Assembly (NCBI RefSeq): GCF_034424525.1
Contig: NZ_CP139979.1
Span: forward strand, 186,001 to 250,000
Direction of reading: 5' to 3'
DNA from: Sphingobium yanoikuyae
GTDB lineage: Bacteria; Pseudomonadota; Alphaproteobacteria; Sphingomonadales; Sphingomonadaceae
Length of the DNA: 64,000 nucleotides
The notes under the pieces were generated by a model. It searched no databases. It saw nothing but the letters and a program-made list of their open reading frames with translations, and was not told where the DNA came from. Within the stretch, counting starts at the first letter, position 1. Every line of letters begins with the position of its first letter. Shown here piece by piece: positions 7,934 to 20,672 of this stretch. The position numbers and the translations under genes are program-made.

Positions 7934-8053
7934 CTACGTTTGCCCTGATCTGGCGCGGTCGAGCCGGGTCTGGATCTCAAGCATGATCTGATCGAGGGGG
8001 ATATCGTTGCAATTGCCTGCAATTCGGATTTCGCTCTGCGCGATGTCGACCAT
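7934..8053 (-). CDS. Possible small protein or C-terminal gene remnant, unrecognised
   Basis: From ATG 8053 a 39-residue frame reads MVDIAQSEIRIAGNCNDIPL and ends in LDRARSGQT. The same frame continues upstream without a good start (ALITAHNEKASQH), up to a stop. Its composition is protein-like and helical, so it may be the tail of a gene that lost its 5' end. Confidence 0.25.
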   Translation of the reverse strand: MVDIAQSEIRIAGNCNDIPLDQIMLEIQTRLDRARSGQT

Positions 8054-8318
8054 GTGCTGCGACGCCTTCTCGTTATGCGCCGTAATGAGGGCTGTTCTCG
8101 ATCGACTATGCCGCTTAAGCGCGGCGCATCCGCCCGGCGATCAGGCGCTGACAGGGAAACGCGCGGCTTTAGGATAGGAAACCGATCAAATCCTGACCCG
8201 CTTGGCATTAACGACAAGTCCGCCGGTCGCTCCCGGTTCGGCGCTCTCTGCGTGCCCCCTTGCGTCTTAGCTGCACAGGTCGCTAGGCAGGAGGCCCGTT
8301 CTCGCGAGATCCAATTCA

Positions 8319-11746
<3,428 letters not shown>

Positions 11747-11747
<1 letters not shown>

Positions 11748-12571
11748 TGCGCGAAACCGTCGAGGACATAGAAATCCAGCTGTTGCTGGAGGCACTCTTC
11801 CAGCAATATCATTACGACTTCAGGCACTATGCCCGCGCCTCGATCAAACGGCGCCTCGTCCAGGCCCGCGGGCAACTCGGCTATGCCAGCTTCTCGGCCA
11901 TGCAGGCGGATCTCCTCCACGACGAGACGATGCTCCCGCGGCTGCTCAACTATCTGACGGTGCAGGTCAGCGAGATGTTTCGCGATCCTTCCTATTTCCG
12001 TGCGCTGCGCGAGAAAGTGATCCCGCACCTCCGCACCTATCCCTCGCTCAAGGTCTGGGTGGCGGGATGCAGTAACGGCGAAGAGGTCTATTCCCTCTCC
12101 ATCCTGTTTCGCGAAGAGGGGCTTGCCGACAAGACCCTGTTCTATGCGACCGACATCAATCCCGCGGCGCTGAAGGCGGCGGAGGCGGGCGTCTATCCGC
12201 TCGACCTGATCCGCACCTACACCGAAAATCACCAGAAATCGGGCGGGCACTCATCGCTCTCGGATTATTATACCGCGGACTATGGCCGCGCGGCGTTCGA
12301 CAAATCCCTGCGCAGCCAGGTCGTCTTCTCTGATCATAGCCTCGTCACCGACGCCGTGTTCGGCGAGATGCACCTGATCTCCTGCCGCAATGTCCTGATC
12401 TATTTCGACCGCGTGTTGCAGGATCGGGCGGTGGGACTTTTCCGGGAATCCCTCGCACGAAAGGGCTTCCTGGGCATCGGCGCGAAAGAGAGCCTGCGCT
12501 TTTCCGATCATGCGAGCGCCTTCAGCGAATTCGTCGCGTCCGAGAAGATCTACCAGAGGAACGAGCCATGA
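11747..12571 (+). CDS. CheR-family protein-glutamate methyltransferase
   Basis: This 274-residue protein begins at ATG 11747 inside the kinase stop (TGATG), so translation is probably coupled. The N-terminal helical domain (YDFRHYARASIKRRL) is followed by the SAM-binding fold: VWVAGCSNGEEVYSLSIL, FYATDINPAALKAAEAGVY, and HLISCRNVLIYFD, all diagnostic of CheR. No methyl-accepting receptor gene is nearby. In this operon type CheR and CheB probably modify the sensor kinase or act as regulatory modules, not in flagellar chemotaxis. Confidence 0.9.
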
Positions 12572-13134
12572 GCGAAAGGGCGATCATCATCGGCACATCG
12601 GCGGGAGGCGTCCAGGCCCTTTCCCGTATCCTGCCCCGATTGCCGGAAGCGCTTTCGATGCCGGTCCTCGTCGTCGTGCACGTGCCGCCCCGCAAGCCCA
12701 ACGCGCTGGTCGAACTCTTCGCCAAGAAGTGCCCGCTCCCGGTCAAGGAGGCCGAAGACAAGGAACCGCTCGCCAATGGCATCATCTATCTCGCTCCGCC
12801 CAATTATCATCTGCTGGTCGAGACCGAGAACTCCCTCGCATTGTCGTCCGACGAGGCCATCAATCATTCGCGACCAGCGATCGACGCGCTGTTCGAGACC
12901 GCCGCCGACGCATTTGGGCCGGGGCTAACAGGAATCGTGCTGACCGGCGCCAATCATGACGGCGCCGCCGGGCTGAAAGCGGTCGGACTTGCAGGCGGGA
13001 CCGCGATCGTCGAAGATCCCGCCAGCGCCGAAGTGCCGATCATGCCCGCTGCCGCGCTCGCGGCATGCCCGACGGCAGAAGTCATGACGCTCGACCAGAT
13101 CTCCAACTTCCTGAAAGAGACCGCAGCGCAATGA
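12568..13134 (+). CDS. CheB methylesterase domain protein without receiver
   Basis: This 188-residue protein is a stand-alone CheB catalytic domain. The Ser nucleophile lies in IIIGTSAGGVQAL, the catalytic His in VVVHVPPRKPN, and the Asp in VLTGANHDGAAGL. The usual N-terminal receiver is missing, so activity is not controlled by direct phosphorylation. It overlaps cheR by 4 bases (ATGA) and the following REC-kinase by 4 bases. Confidence 0.9.
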   Translation: MSERAIIIGTSAGGVQALSRILPRLPEALSMPVLVVVHVPPRKPNALVELFAKKCPLPVKEAEDKEPLANGIIYLAPPNYHLLVETENSLALSSDEAINHSRPAIDALFETAADAFGPGLTGIVLTGANHDGAAGLKAVGLAGGTAIVEDPASAEVPIMPAAALAACPTAEVMTLDQISNFLKETAAQ

Positions 13135-14282
13135 CGCCACTCGACCACCCCATCCGGTTCCTGCTGGTCGATGATCTCGAAGAAAACCTGCTTGCGCTGG
13201 TTTCGCTGCTCAAGCGCGAGGGGCTGGACCTCCACACGGCGCGCAGCGGCGAGGAAGCTCTCGAGCTCATGCTGGTCCATGACTATGCCCTCGCTCTCCT
13301 CGATGTCCAGATGCCCGGCATCGACGGCTTCGAACTCGCCGAGATCATGCGCGCCAACGATCGCTCGCGGCATATCCCGATCATCTTCGTTACCGCCGGC
13401 ACCGCGGGCGTGTCGCGGCGTTTCCGTGGCTATGAAGCCGGCGCCGTCGATTTCATCCAGAAGCCGATCGAGGCCGACATCCTGCGGTCCAAGGCCAAAG
13501 TCTTCCTCGACCTATACGACCAGCGGCGGCAGATCGTCGCGCAGCGCGATGCACTCGCGGCCCAGCGGGATGAGCTCTCCGTGCTTACGGAAGCCCTCCA
13601 GAGCGCCCATCGGCAGAAGAACCGCTTCCTTGCCGTTCTCGGTCACGAACTGCGCAACCCAATCGCGGCGCTTGCCGCCGGCGTGCAGCTTCTGGAAAAA
13701 CGGGAGGGAACCGACGCCGCGCACAAGATCCGCACCGGCATGGATCGCAGTCTCAAACATATGACCCGTCTCATCGAAGACCTGCTCGACATCGCCCGTA
13801 TCGACCAGGGCAAGATTTCGCTGAAGAAGGAGCAGGTTCATCTCCAGGAGGTGATCGCTTTCGCGGTCGAGACGGCACAGCCCGCGATAGAGGCTGGCCG
13901 GCATTCTCTCCAGCTAACCATAACGTCTGAACCGATCTGGCTGGAAGCCGACCCGGCTCGTGTTGCCCAGATCATCGGCAATCTACTCGGGAATGCAGCG
14001 AAATACACTCCTCCCGGCGGCGAAATCGGCCTTGTGCTTCGGCAAGAGGGCGACTGGGCTATCATGGAGGTCAACGACAATGGAATCGGCATTGCACCTG
14101 AGCAGCAAGGCCGGATTTTCGAGATCTTCGAGCAGGTGGAACGGAGCACCCAGGACGGTCTGGGCATAGGTCTGGCGCTGGTCCGGCAGCTTGTCGATCT
14201 TCACGGTGGCACGATCGCGCTCGCGCGCAGCGCTCCGAACGAGGGCAGCACTTTCGAGGTCCGCTTACCGACGCCTGATTGA
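13131..14282 (+). CDS. Receiver-histidine kinase hybrid
   Basis: This 383-residue soluble protein starts at ATG 13131, overlapping the cheB stop. An N-terminal receiver (FLLVDDLEENL, phospho-Asp in LALLDVQMPGIDG, Lys in DFIQKPIE) is joined by a coiled coil (QRDALAAQRDELS) to HisKA (FLAVLGHELRNPIAAL) and HATPase_c (NLLGNAAKYTPPGG, GIGLALVRQLVDLHGG). A kinase controlled by its own receiver would pass signals within the operon, probably downstream of the large hybrid kinase. It is the last gene of the four-gene operon. Confidence 0.9.
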   Translation: MTPLDHPIRFLLVDDLEENLLALVSLLKREGLDLHTARSGEEALELMLVHDYALALLDVQMPGIDGFELAEIMRANDRSRHIPIIFVTAGTAGVSRRFRGYEAGAVDFIQKPIEADILRSKAKVFLDLYDQRRQIVAQRDALAAQRDELSVLTEALQSAHRQKNRFLAVLGHELRNPIAALAAGVQLLEKREGTDAAHKIRTGMDRSLKHMTRLIEDLLDIARIDQGKISLKKEQVHLQEVIAFAVETAQPAIEAGRHSLQLTITSEPIWLEADPARVAQIIGNLLGNAAKYTPPGGEIGLVLRQEGDWAIMEVNDNGIGIAPEQQGRIFEIFEQVERSTQDGLGIGLALVRQLVDLHGGTIALARSAPNEGSTFEVRLPTPD

Positions 14283-14288
14283 CTCGGC

Positions 14289-14423
14289 TTAATCGAGCGG
14301 CGGGCAATAGCCATAAGTTTCGACGTTCTGCCGCGCATCCCAGCGCTGGGCCGCGTCATTGCATGCCTTGGTGAGCCGGACATCACCGCGAGACGGAGGC
14401 ACATCGGAGAGCGGCCGGGACAA
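14289..14423 (-). CDS. Possible small protein or remnant, unrecognised
   Basis: A leftward frame ends DVRLTKACNDAAQRWDARQN followed by VETYGYCPPLD. It has no ATG; TTG 14423 would give 44 residues, and the frame extends upstream only through low-complexity Arg/Pro residues. The C-terminal part looks like real protein. Its position among other broken genes suggests a 5'-truncated relic. Confidence 0.3.
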   Translation of the reverse strand: MSRPLSDVPPSRGDVRLTKACNDAAQRWDARQNVETYGYCPPLD

Positions 14424-14602
14424 TAACGGGGTGCTGCACGATGGGCGCCGAGCGGGAATGCGTGGAGCCTGCGCGGTCCTAGCCTTCGATCATATGAGTA
14501 ACTGTCGCCCATGGAGACGCTTGGCGCGTCTTGTTCGGAATCCTTGGGCCAATTGGCCATTGCCGGACATTCCCTTATCGATTGAACAACTGAACCCGGG
14601 TG

Positions 14603-15020
14603 ATGGCGTTGTGGATGTGGCCGCTCACAACCGCGCGATTGGCCAGCGATTGGGCGGAAACGATGACAAGCGCATGCTCAGTTGTCGACGCGCGCATGAC
14701 GATGATCACGGCCGCATGGACCAACCCATTCACTTTCAATCATAGAGAGCTTAGCCGCATGGTCACTGAGAAGACGAGCGCGTTGGGAGTGTCGCAAAAA
14801 ACTACCTCCGCCGCCCAGGAAACGGTCCGCCGTGCGAGTGAGGCCAATGCGCTCGGCAGGCTGACGGGCGGCGGATGGCTCGACTGGTCCGAATGGACGA
14901 AGATCGTCGAGCGCAATTTGAGATCGCGAACACACCATGCTTCCGACCGCAGTACTGGCACGGATCCATTCCAAAGCCGCAGCAAATGCTGGACGCCTCC
15001 CCAAGCCAGAAGCGCGCCCT
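14603..15020 (+). pseudogene. Phasin-like gene, frameshifted
   Basis: From ATG 14603 the frame reads MALWMWPLTTARLASDWAET and later MVTEKTSALGVSQKTTSAAQ, ETVRRASEANALGRLTGGGW and LDWSEWTKIVERNL. This resembles the small amphipathic phasin-like proteins of sphingomonads. At about 14925 the expected continuation moves to another frame (EHTMLPTAVLARIHSKAAAN), so a frameshift has occurred. Family assignment is from general resemblance, not a search. Confidence 0.5.
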
Positions 15021-15025
15021 CCGGT

Positions 15026-15241
15026 TCAGACCGTAAGCAGCGCACGATCGGCGTCGTCGAGCTTACCTGCGAGGCCCGGCACCTCGTCGAGCTGCCGCAG
15101 GGCGTCGAACCTGCCGCGCTCTTCCCGATAGCGAACGATTTCGAAGCCGTGCCCCGCCAGCGCAAGCACCGCGTCGATTTGTTCGGCGGTAGCGGCGTTG
15201 ATGTCAAGCTTGCCGTTGCTTACGAGCGCTTGGCCGCCGGC
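15026..15241 (-). pseudogene. Helix-hairpin-helix (ComEA-like) protein, start codon lost
   Basis: The leftward frame reads KLDINAATAEQIDAVLALAG then HGFEIVRYREERGRFDALRQ and LDEVPGLAGKLDDADRALL. DINAATAEQI and the VPGLAGK hairpin are hallmarks of the ComEA-type helix-hairpin-helix domain. The domain is complete, but no ATG, GTG or TTG lies at a sensible place: the frame opens at ALAGGQALVSNG straight out of the preceding cupin relic. The start was probably destroyed by mutation or deletion. Confidence 0.6.
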
Positions 15242-15596
15242 TAGTGCTTCGGCTTTGCAGGCGCCGCCCCGGTCAGCTTTTCCTCCGCCACTTTGACAAT
15301 CTTGGTCACCACGCCTTCTTCGGCCGCCTCCGCATCGGCCTTGGTCTTGTGCTAGACGCCGTGCGCGATGACGATCATGTGGTCGGCGGTGACCTTATTG
15401 CTGCGTCCGTCGATCACCGCGCTGCCGGTCCCTCGACGAAATAGGTCGTCTAATCGGCGCGGTGAGTTTCCTCGCCGATATACTCGCCCGGCTTGAGGCT
15501 CATCAGGACGATCTGGATATTCTTGTCGAGATAGACTTCCTTCCGGGAAAAGCTGTTCGCCTTGGCGAGTTTTGCCGTGTCCTTGTTGAACGCCAT
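15241..15596 (-). pseudogene. Cupin-domain protein pseudogene
   Basis: From ATG 15596 the frame reads MAFNKDTAKLAKANSFSRKE, VYLDKNIQIVLMSLKPGEYI and GEETHRAD, the first half of a small cupin with its metal-site region GEETH. It is then broken by TAG. TTYFVEGPA follows, then a frameshift, AVIDGRSNKVTADHMIVIAH, another TAG, and the charged tail KTKADAEAAEEGVVTKIVKV. The central part is shortened compared with the usual family length. Confidence 0.7.
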
Positions 15597-15612
15597 TTCG
15601 GGAGCTCCCGGA

Positions 15613-15900
15613 TCAGCGTTTGCCGCGCAGCGTGTTGAGCAATGCGAGACCGATGACGCCCGCCAGCGCAGCTGACGCCAACGGTCGCTCGCGGGTGAAG
15701 CGCCGCGCCTTGTCGAGCAGCGGTACGCCGTCGGCAGCGATCACGTCCTTAGCTGCAACGACCACCTTCTGCACCTTGCCGCTTAATTGATCGGCAAGGC
15801 CCTCATGCTGCAGCGAACGATCGCCTGTCACGTTGCCAGCCATCTCCTTAACTTGACCGACGATGTCGCGCCCCTCGCCGGCCAGATTGTCTTCTTTCAT
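15613..15900 (-). CDS. CsbD family stress-response protein
   Basis: This 95-residue protein from ATG 15900 has a CsbD domain (MKEDNLAGEGRDIVGQVKEM, AGNVTGDRSLQHEGLADQLS). A C-terminal segment LDKARRFTRERPLASAALAG leads into a short hydrophobic helix ending in TLRGKR, like ElaB/YqjD proteins. The tail suggests membrane association. CsbD proteins accumulate in general stress; neighbouring PRC-barrel and LOV-kinase genes fit that theme. An upstream extension in the same frame is not family-like. Confidence 0.85.
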   Translation of the reverse strand: MKEDNLAGEGRDIVGQVKEMAGNVTGDRSLQHEGLADQLSGKVQKVVVAAKDVIAADGVPLLDKARRFTRERPLASAALAGVIGLALLNTLRGKR

Positions 15901-16042
15901 CGCACTCGCTCCCGAATGACCAGGTTCATCTTTCACAGAACGCCCAATGTCGGGGACGGTGCCGATCCAAGCGACGCAAAAGCACCAGAAGCCTAAAATT
16001 GTCGTGGGGGAACTACCTGCCGCCATTTGAGATTTTGCGGTG

Positions 16043-17152
16043 ATGGCATCACAACCGATCATAGCCGACAGCGAAAGCGGCTCCGTTGTCCACCCGCAAG
16101 AGGCCGCCGAGAGCGCCGGGCTGACCTATGTCAACGACAACGAACCGGGCATCACGAGGCTTAGGCATGGTAAGAGCTTCCGCTACGTCGACCAGGGCGG
16201 AAAGCCGTTGCGCGATCGCAACACGCTTGATCGCATCCGCAAGCTTGCCATCCCGCCCGCTTATACCGATGTGTGGATCTGCGCTGGCGAGGACGGGCAT
16301 ATTCAGGCGACCGGCCGGGATGCCAAGGGGCGGAAGCAGTATCGCTATCATGCGCGATTTCGCGAAGTGCGTGACGGCACGAAGTACGAGCATATGCTCG
16401 AATTCGCAAAGGCGCTGCCGGCGATTCGCGCCAAAATCGACGAGCATTTGGGCCTGCGCGGTCTGCCGCGCGAGAAAGTGCTCGCGACGATCGTTCGCCT
16501 GCTGGAAACAACCATGATCCGCGTCGGCAATGCCGATTATGCGAAGCAGAACAAGAGTTACGGCCTGACGACGCTCAAGGACCGGCACGTCGCGGTCGAA
16601 GGTGCTGAGCTGCGCTTCAACTTCAAGGGCAAGAGCGGCAAGCAGTGGCGGCTCAGCATCCGCGATCGCCGTATCGCCCGGATCGTCAAGGCGAGCCAGG
16701 ACCTGCCAGGCCAGCATCTGTTCCAATATCTTGATGAAGATGGCGCTCAGCGCGAGGTCAGTTCGGGCGACATCAACGCCTATCTCAAGGAAATCTCGGG
16801 CACGGCCATCACCGCCAAGGATTTCCGGACGTGGAGCGGCACCGTCCTCGCCGCCATCGCGCTTTCCGAATATGAGAAGGTCGATAGTGCCGCAGCAGCC
16901 AAGCGCAACGTCCGCGAGGCTATCGAAGCGGTCTCGGCACGACTCGGCAACACCCCGACAGTCTGCCGTAAATGCTATATCCATCCCGAAGTGTTCGAAA
17001 GTTACCTCAGCGACGCGTTGGTGCTGGAGGCACGCGACGAGGCGTCCAAGGAACTGCGCGGGGATCTTGCGCACCTGCGCCCGGAAGAGGCTGTCGTGCT
17101 CGCCTTCCTGCACGAGCGGCTAAGCGCCAAGGCGAAGGACGTGGCCGCATAG
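16043..17152 (+). CDS. DNA topoisomerase IB (poxvirus-like)
   Basis: This protein of about 369 residues relaxes supercoils through a 3'-phosphotyrosine intermediate. The family-typical entry GITRLRHGKSFRYVDQGGKP is followed by IRVGNADYAKQNKSYGLTTL, with catalytic Arg/Lys residues, RHVAVEGAELRFNFKGKSGK, and the C-terminal CRKCYIHPEVFESYL with the active-site Tyr. GTG 16040 lies directly before ATG 16043; I use the ATG. It is divergent from the CsbD gene, with 142 bases between them. Confidence 0.93.
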   Translation: MASQPIIADSESGSVVHPQEAAESAGLTYVNDNEPGITRLRHGKSFRYVDQGGKPLRDRNTLDRIRKLAIPPAYTDVWICAGEDGHIQATGRDAKGRKQYRYHARFREVRDGTKYEHMLEFAKALPAIRAKIDEHLGLRGLPREKVLATIVRLLETTMIRVGNADYAKQNKSYGLTTLKDRHVAVEGAELRFNFKGKSGKQWRLSIRDRRIARIVKASQDLPGQHLFQYLDEDGAQREVSSGDINAYLKEISGTAITAKDFRTWSGTVLAAIALSEYEKVDSAAAAKRNVREAIEAVSARLGNTPTVCRKCYIHPEVFESYLSDALVLEARDEASKELRGDLAHLRPEEAVVLAFLHERLSAKAKDVAA

Positions 17153-17191
17153 CAATCGAGGTCAAACTCGCTTCGATGTGGAGGAGCCCCA

Positions 17192-17797
17192 ATGATCGCT
17201 GACCTGGCTGGGGGGGTGGCCCCCGCCGCCACCATGATCGCCGCGATGATGACCGCCGCCAATCTCGGTGCACGGATCACCGGATGGGGTTTCGTGGTCT
17301 TTACGATCGGGTCTGTCGGCTGGTCGATCGTTGGTCTATCGAGCGGCCAGACCAACCTCGTCGGTACCAACGCCTTCCTTACGCTCGTCAACGGCGTCGG
17401 AATCTGGCGCTGGCTTGGTCGCCAGCGCGTCTATGAAGATGGCGGCAAGGCGGCGCAGACGGCGAGCCGACGTTCGGGTTCGCCAACCCTGTTCACTGCC
17501 ACCGGCTTTGCCGGCATGCGCGTGCTATCGCGCGAAGGACGGCATATCGGCAAATCGGTCGAAGCCCTGCTCGAATGCGGGACCGGCACGGTCAGTTATG
17601 TGGTCGTGTCGAGCGGCGGCGTCGGTGGTGTGAAGGAGACGCTGCGCGCCGTACCAGCCGACGCCGTCCAGTTCGACTGCGAGGAGTTGCGGCTATCCTT
17701 GTCGATGCAGGATTTCGACCTGCTAGACTCGATCGTCGATGACAAATGGCCTGCAAGCCCGCCTCGGCATCACACTCCCGGCCAATCCAGCGCCTGA
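17192..17797 (+). CDS. Membrane protein with PRC-barrel domain
   Basis: This 201-residue protein has two or three hydrophobic N-terminal helices (MIADLAGGVAPAATMIAAMM; WGFVVFTIGSVGWSIVGL; NAFLTLVNGVGIWRWLG). A PRC-barrel-like domain follows (about 105-185: GMRVLSREGRHIGKSVEALL, VSYVVVSSGGVGGVKETLRA). PRC barrels occur in RNA processing and photosynthetic reaction centres and as stress-induced proteins. It lies 39 bases after the topoisomerase gene in the same direction, so cotranscription is likely. Confidence 0.7.
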   Translation: MIADLAGGVAPAATMIAAMMTAANLGARITGWGFVVFTIGSVGWSIVGLSSGQTNLVGTNAFLTLVNGVGIWRWLGRQRVYEDGGKAAQTASRRSGSPTLFTATGFAGMRVLSREGRHIGKSVEALLECGTGTVSYVVVSSGGVGGVKETLRAVPADAVQFDCEELRLSLSMQDFDLLDSIVDDKWPASPPRHHTPGQSSA

Positions 17798-17951
17798 CGC
17801 ATCTCGTCTCTAGCGCACCTTCTTGGAGACTGCGTTAGCTCACACATTCAATGCGCGTAATTGCGAAGGTCCGCGATCTCCTCCACCGAGCGAAAGGGAA
17901 TAGCGTTCACACTTCGTTCCGCCTATACCTCCTCGGCCAATTGCGGGAAAA

Positions 17952-19460
17952 TTGGTGTCATGGCTGGAACGATCCTTGAAAGATACTGACGAAGACGCTC
18001 GCATTCTTTTCGAGCTTGCCCGGAAAGGAAGTGGTCCCGACCCATTTTCCTCGGCGGTTCGCGCCACGCGGATGCCGATGCTCATCACCGATCCGAACCA
18101 GGCCGACAATCCGATCGTCTTCGTTAACGAAGCTTTTTCGCGACTTACCGGCTACGCTCATCAGGAGATCATCGGCCGCAATTGCCGGTTTCTCCAAGGC
18201 CCGGACACCGACCGGAACGATGTCGCGCGGCTGCGCGACGCGATCGCCGCCAAAACGCTGATCGAGCTGGACCTGCTCAACTACAAGAAGGACGGCACAA
18301 CCTTCTGGAATCGGGTGCTGGTGTCACCGGTCTTCGACGGCGAAGGCCAACTTTCCTATTTCTTTGCATCGCAATTCGATGTGACGCTGGAGCGGGAGCG
18401 CCTGTCACGGCTCGAACGCGAGCGCGTCGATCTGGAATCTGAGGTCGCGCGGCGCGATGCCGAGCTGATCGCGAGCGAACAGCGGCTGCGCTTCGCCCTT
18501 AAGGCCGGGCAGATGGGATCGTGGAGCCTCGACATCCAGTCGCAGCGCATGATCGCATCGGAAGGGTGTAAGGAGAATTTCGGCAGGCCCGTCGACGAGC
18601 CATTCACCTACGAAGACCTGATGGAAGCGGTGCATCCCGACGACCGTGCGATGCGCGACCAGGCGGTCACGACTGCGATCGCGAAGGGCACGCTGCTCGA
18701 CGTCGAATATCGTCTGCTGACACCTGGCGGCGAGGAACGTTGGGTGCAGATCAGGGGGCAAGCCAACTACCGCGCCGATGGTACGCCGCTATCGATGGTC
18801 GGCGTGTCGCAGGACATCACCGATCGCAAGCGCGCGGAGGAACATCGCGCGCTCCTCGCCGGTGAACTCAGCCACCGGGTGAAGAACAGCCTCGCAATGA
18901 TCCAGGCGGTTATCTCGCAGACTCTGCGTCGGGCAACCTCACTCGAGGAGGCGGGGGAAGCGCTGCAGGCGCGCGTGTTCGCGATGGCGGCCGCCAATGA
19001 CTTGCTCGTCCAGCAGAGCTGGGAAGGCGCGTCGCTTCGCGATCTCCTGGGGCGGACGCTGGCGCCGTTCGGAGCAGATGATGGGCTGCAGTTCTGGCTT
19101 GCAGGGCCGAATGTCCAACTTCCTCCGAGGATCGCGACTTCGCTGGCGCTCGGAATGCACGAGATGGCGACTAACGCTGCGAAATATGGCGCGTTGTCGG
19201 TGGAGGGGGGCTCGGTCCAGATCGGATGGGAAATCGGCACCGAAGCCGGTCGCAGGAGCTTGCGCCTGAACTGGGCCGAGACCGGAGGGCCGCCGGTGTC
19301 AGCGCCGGATCGCACCGGCTTCGGCACGACGCTGATCGAGCGCGTGCTCGCGCGTGAAACGGGCGGAAAGGCCGTGATCGACTATGCGCCCGGAGGCGTG
19401 AAACTCACCGTTGACGTTCCCATGCTTGGTGATGACGGTGACGGTGCGCCCCTTGAGTAG
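17952..19460 (+). CDS. LOV-PAS HWE histidine kinase (blue-light sensor)
   Basis: This 502-residue soluble kinase has an N-terminal LOV domain with the photoactive Cys in GRNCRFLQGPDTDR (Cys78) and the FMN-binding continuation NYKKDGTTFWN and FFASQFDVT. A coiled-coil J-helix (RERVDLESEVARRDAELIAS) leads to a second PAS_3-type domain (about 175-295). The HWE kinase core follows: phospho-His in GELSHRVKNSLAMIQAVISQ, N box HEMATNAAKYGAL, and TGFGTTLIERVLARETGG. All residues for a flavin-cysteinyl adduct are present. The start is TTG 17952 or GTG 17955. No partner response regulator is adjacent. Confidence 0.9.
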   Translation: MVSWLERSLKDTDEDARILFELARKGSGPDPFSSAVRATRMPMLITDPNQADNPIVFVNEAFSRLTGYAHQEIIGRNCRFLQGPDTDRNDVARLRDAIAAKTLIELDLLNYKKDGTTFWNRVLVSPVFDGEGQLSYFFASQFDVTLERERLSRLERERVDLESEVARRDAELIASEQRLRFALKAGQMGSWSLDIQSQRMIASEGCKENFGRPVDEPFTYEDLMEAVHPDDRAMRDQAVTTAIAKGTLLDVEYRLLTPGGEERWVQIRGQANYRADGTPLSMVGVSQDITDRKRAEEHRALLAGELSHRVKNSLAMIQAVISQTLRRATSLEEAGEALQARVFAMAAANDLLVQQSWEGASLRDLLGRTLAPFGADDGLQFWLAGPNVQLPPRIATSLALGMHEMATNAAKYGALSVEGGSVQIGWEIGTEAGRRSLRLNWAETGGPPVSAPDRTGFGTTLIERVLARETGGKAVIDYAPGGVKLTVDVPMLGDDGDGAPLE

Positions 19461-19487
19461 CGGCGGGGCGACGTTCCCAAGCCCGCC

Positions 19488-20672
19488 TCATTCGTAGCGG
19501 GACAGATCGACTTCCTTGCCCGGTCCGCTGAAAATTTTGGCGCTGAGATTGCGGACGAGGTCCGAACTGGCGACGCCGAGCACGCCGTGGAGCAGGCTGA
19601 TGCCGAGCTGGCTCTTGGGATGCATGAGCCGGGGCGCTATCTTGGGCACACCTTGGCCGTCCTTGACCATAGGCCGCATCTGGTCCTCATAGGCCTGAAA
19701 CGCTTCATCGATATCGGTATTTCGGATGAGCTCCTGCGCCAGCACATAGGCGCCAGTGACCGCCAGGGTGGTGCCGATCCCTGCGAGCGGCGTGGCACAC
19801 CAGGCGGCGTCGCCGGTCAGGACTACGCGACCCAACGACCAGCGCGGCAACCGCACCTGCCGGAGCACGTCCAAATAAAAGTCGTCGGTGCCATCCATGG
19901 CCGCGAGGATGCGCGGCGTCTTCCAACCAGCATCGGCAAAGCGCTCGTGCAGGAAGGCCTTCTGACGCTCGACATCCCAGTCCTGCTCGCCCTCGGCTTC
20001 CTTTGAGAGCGACAGCATCGCACGGGTGGTGCCGTGCTGGTCGGGGCGGAGCGAGACGCTACGCTTGCCCGGCGCGTTGAACCAGCGCCACATCCGATCG
20101 TCGTCATCCGATCGCGGAATAGTGAAATAGGCGATGGTCATATCCATCCATCGCGGATCGTTTTCGCCCTTGAAGACCAGTTCGCGTGTCGAGGAGCCGA
20201 CGCCCTCTGCGACGATCACCGCGTCGAAGGTCTCAGTTTTGCCACTGGAGAAAGTGACTCTGGCGCCATCCGGCGTGTCATCGACCGCCTTGATGTCGTC
20301 GCCAAACCGATAGGATGCTCGATCCTTCGCAGCGTTATACAGGAGACGCGCCAAATCGCCGCGCAAGATCTCCATCTCCGCAGTCGGACCATCGTTTCCG
20401 TTCTTGTCCACTGCGAAACGCGCTGCCTCGCTGCCGTCCTCGTTGACCCAGACCGTGCCTTCCTCGCCGGTGCCGTGATCAAGCGCACCCGCCTCCAGGC
20501 CTAGCCGGCGAAGCACCTCGCGCCCGATGCCGCGTACATCAATATTTTGCCCACCATCACGAAACGCCTTGGACCGCTCGACCACTACCACCTCGTAATC
20601 GTGACCGGAAAGCACCGCAGCGATAGTGTTGCCGGCGACACTGGCACCGGTGATGAGGATGCGTTTGGGCAT
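19488..20672 (-). CDS. FAD-dependent monooxygenase (PHBH-fold)
   Basis: This 394-residue flavoprotein starts at ATG 20672 behind a GGAG site. It has the FAD dinucleotide fold (ILITGASVAGNTIAAVLSGH; a GxxxxG variant), the ribose-binding VVVVERS, the mid-protein VIVAEGVGSSTRELVF, and the second FAD motif RVVLTGDAAWCATPLAGIGT. This is the class A aromatic hydroxylase architecture. The last 30 residues (GISLLHGVLGVASSD) are amphipathic. The substrate is unknown. It is convergent with the LOV kinase, 27 bases apart. Confidence 0.85.
   Translation of the reverse strand: MPKRILITGASVAGNTIAAVLSGHDYEVVVVERSKAFRDGGQNIDVRGIGREVLRRLGLEAGALDHGTGEEGTVWVNEDGSEAARFAVDKNGNDGPTAEMEILRGDLARLLYNAAKDRASYRFGDDIKAVDDTPDGARVTFSSGKTETFDAVIVAEGVGSSTRELVFKGENDPRWMDMTIAYFTIPRSDDDDRMWRWFNAPGKRSVSLRPDQHGTTRAMLSLSKEAEGEQDWDVERQKAFLHERFADAGWKTPRILAAMDGTDDFYLDVLRQVRLPRWSLGRVVLTGDAAWCATPLAGIGTTLAVTGAYVLAQELIRNTDIDEAFQAYEDQMRPMVKDGQGVPKIAPRLMHPKSQLGISLLHGVLGVASSDLVRNLSAKIFSGPGKEVDLSRYE

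Larger units (their letters stand above)
7749..8318. other. Intergenic region with short tandem repeat and ORF remnant
   Basis: This spacer of about 570 bases lies between the broken regulator and the divergent hybrid kinase operon. It holds a 16-bp tandem duplication and one possible small leftward coding remnant (listed separately). The promoter of the kinase operon should be here, but I cannot point to it. Confidence 0.4.
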
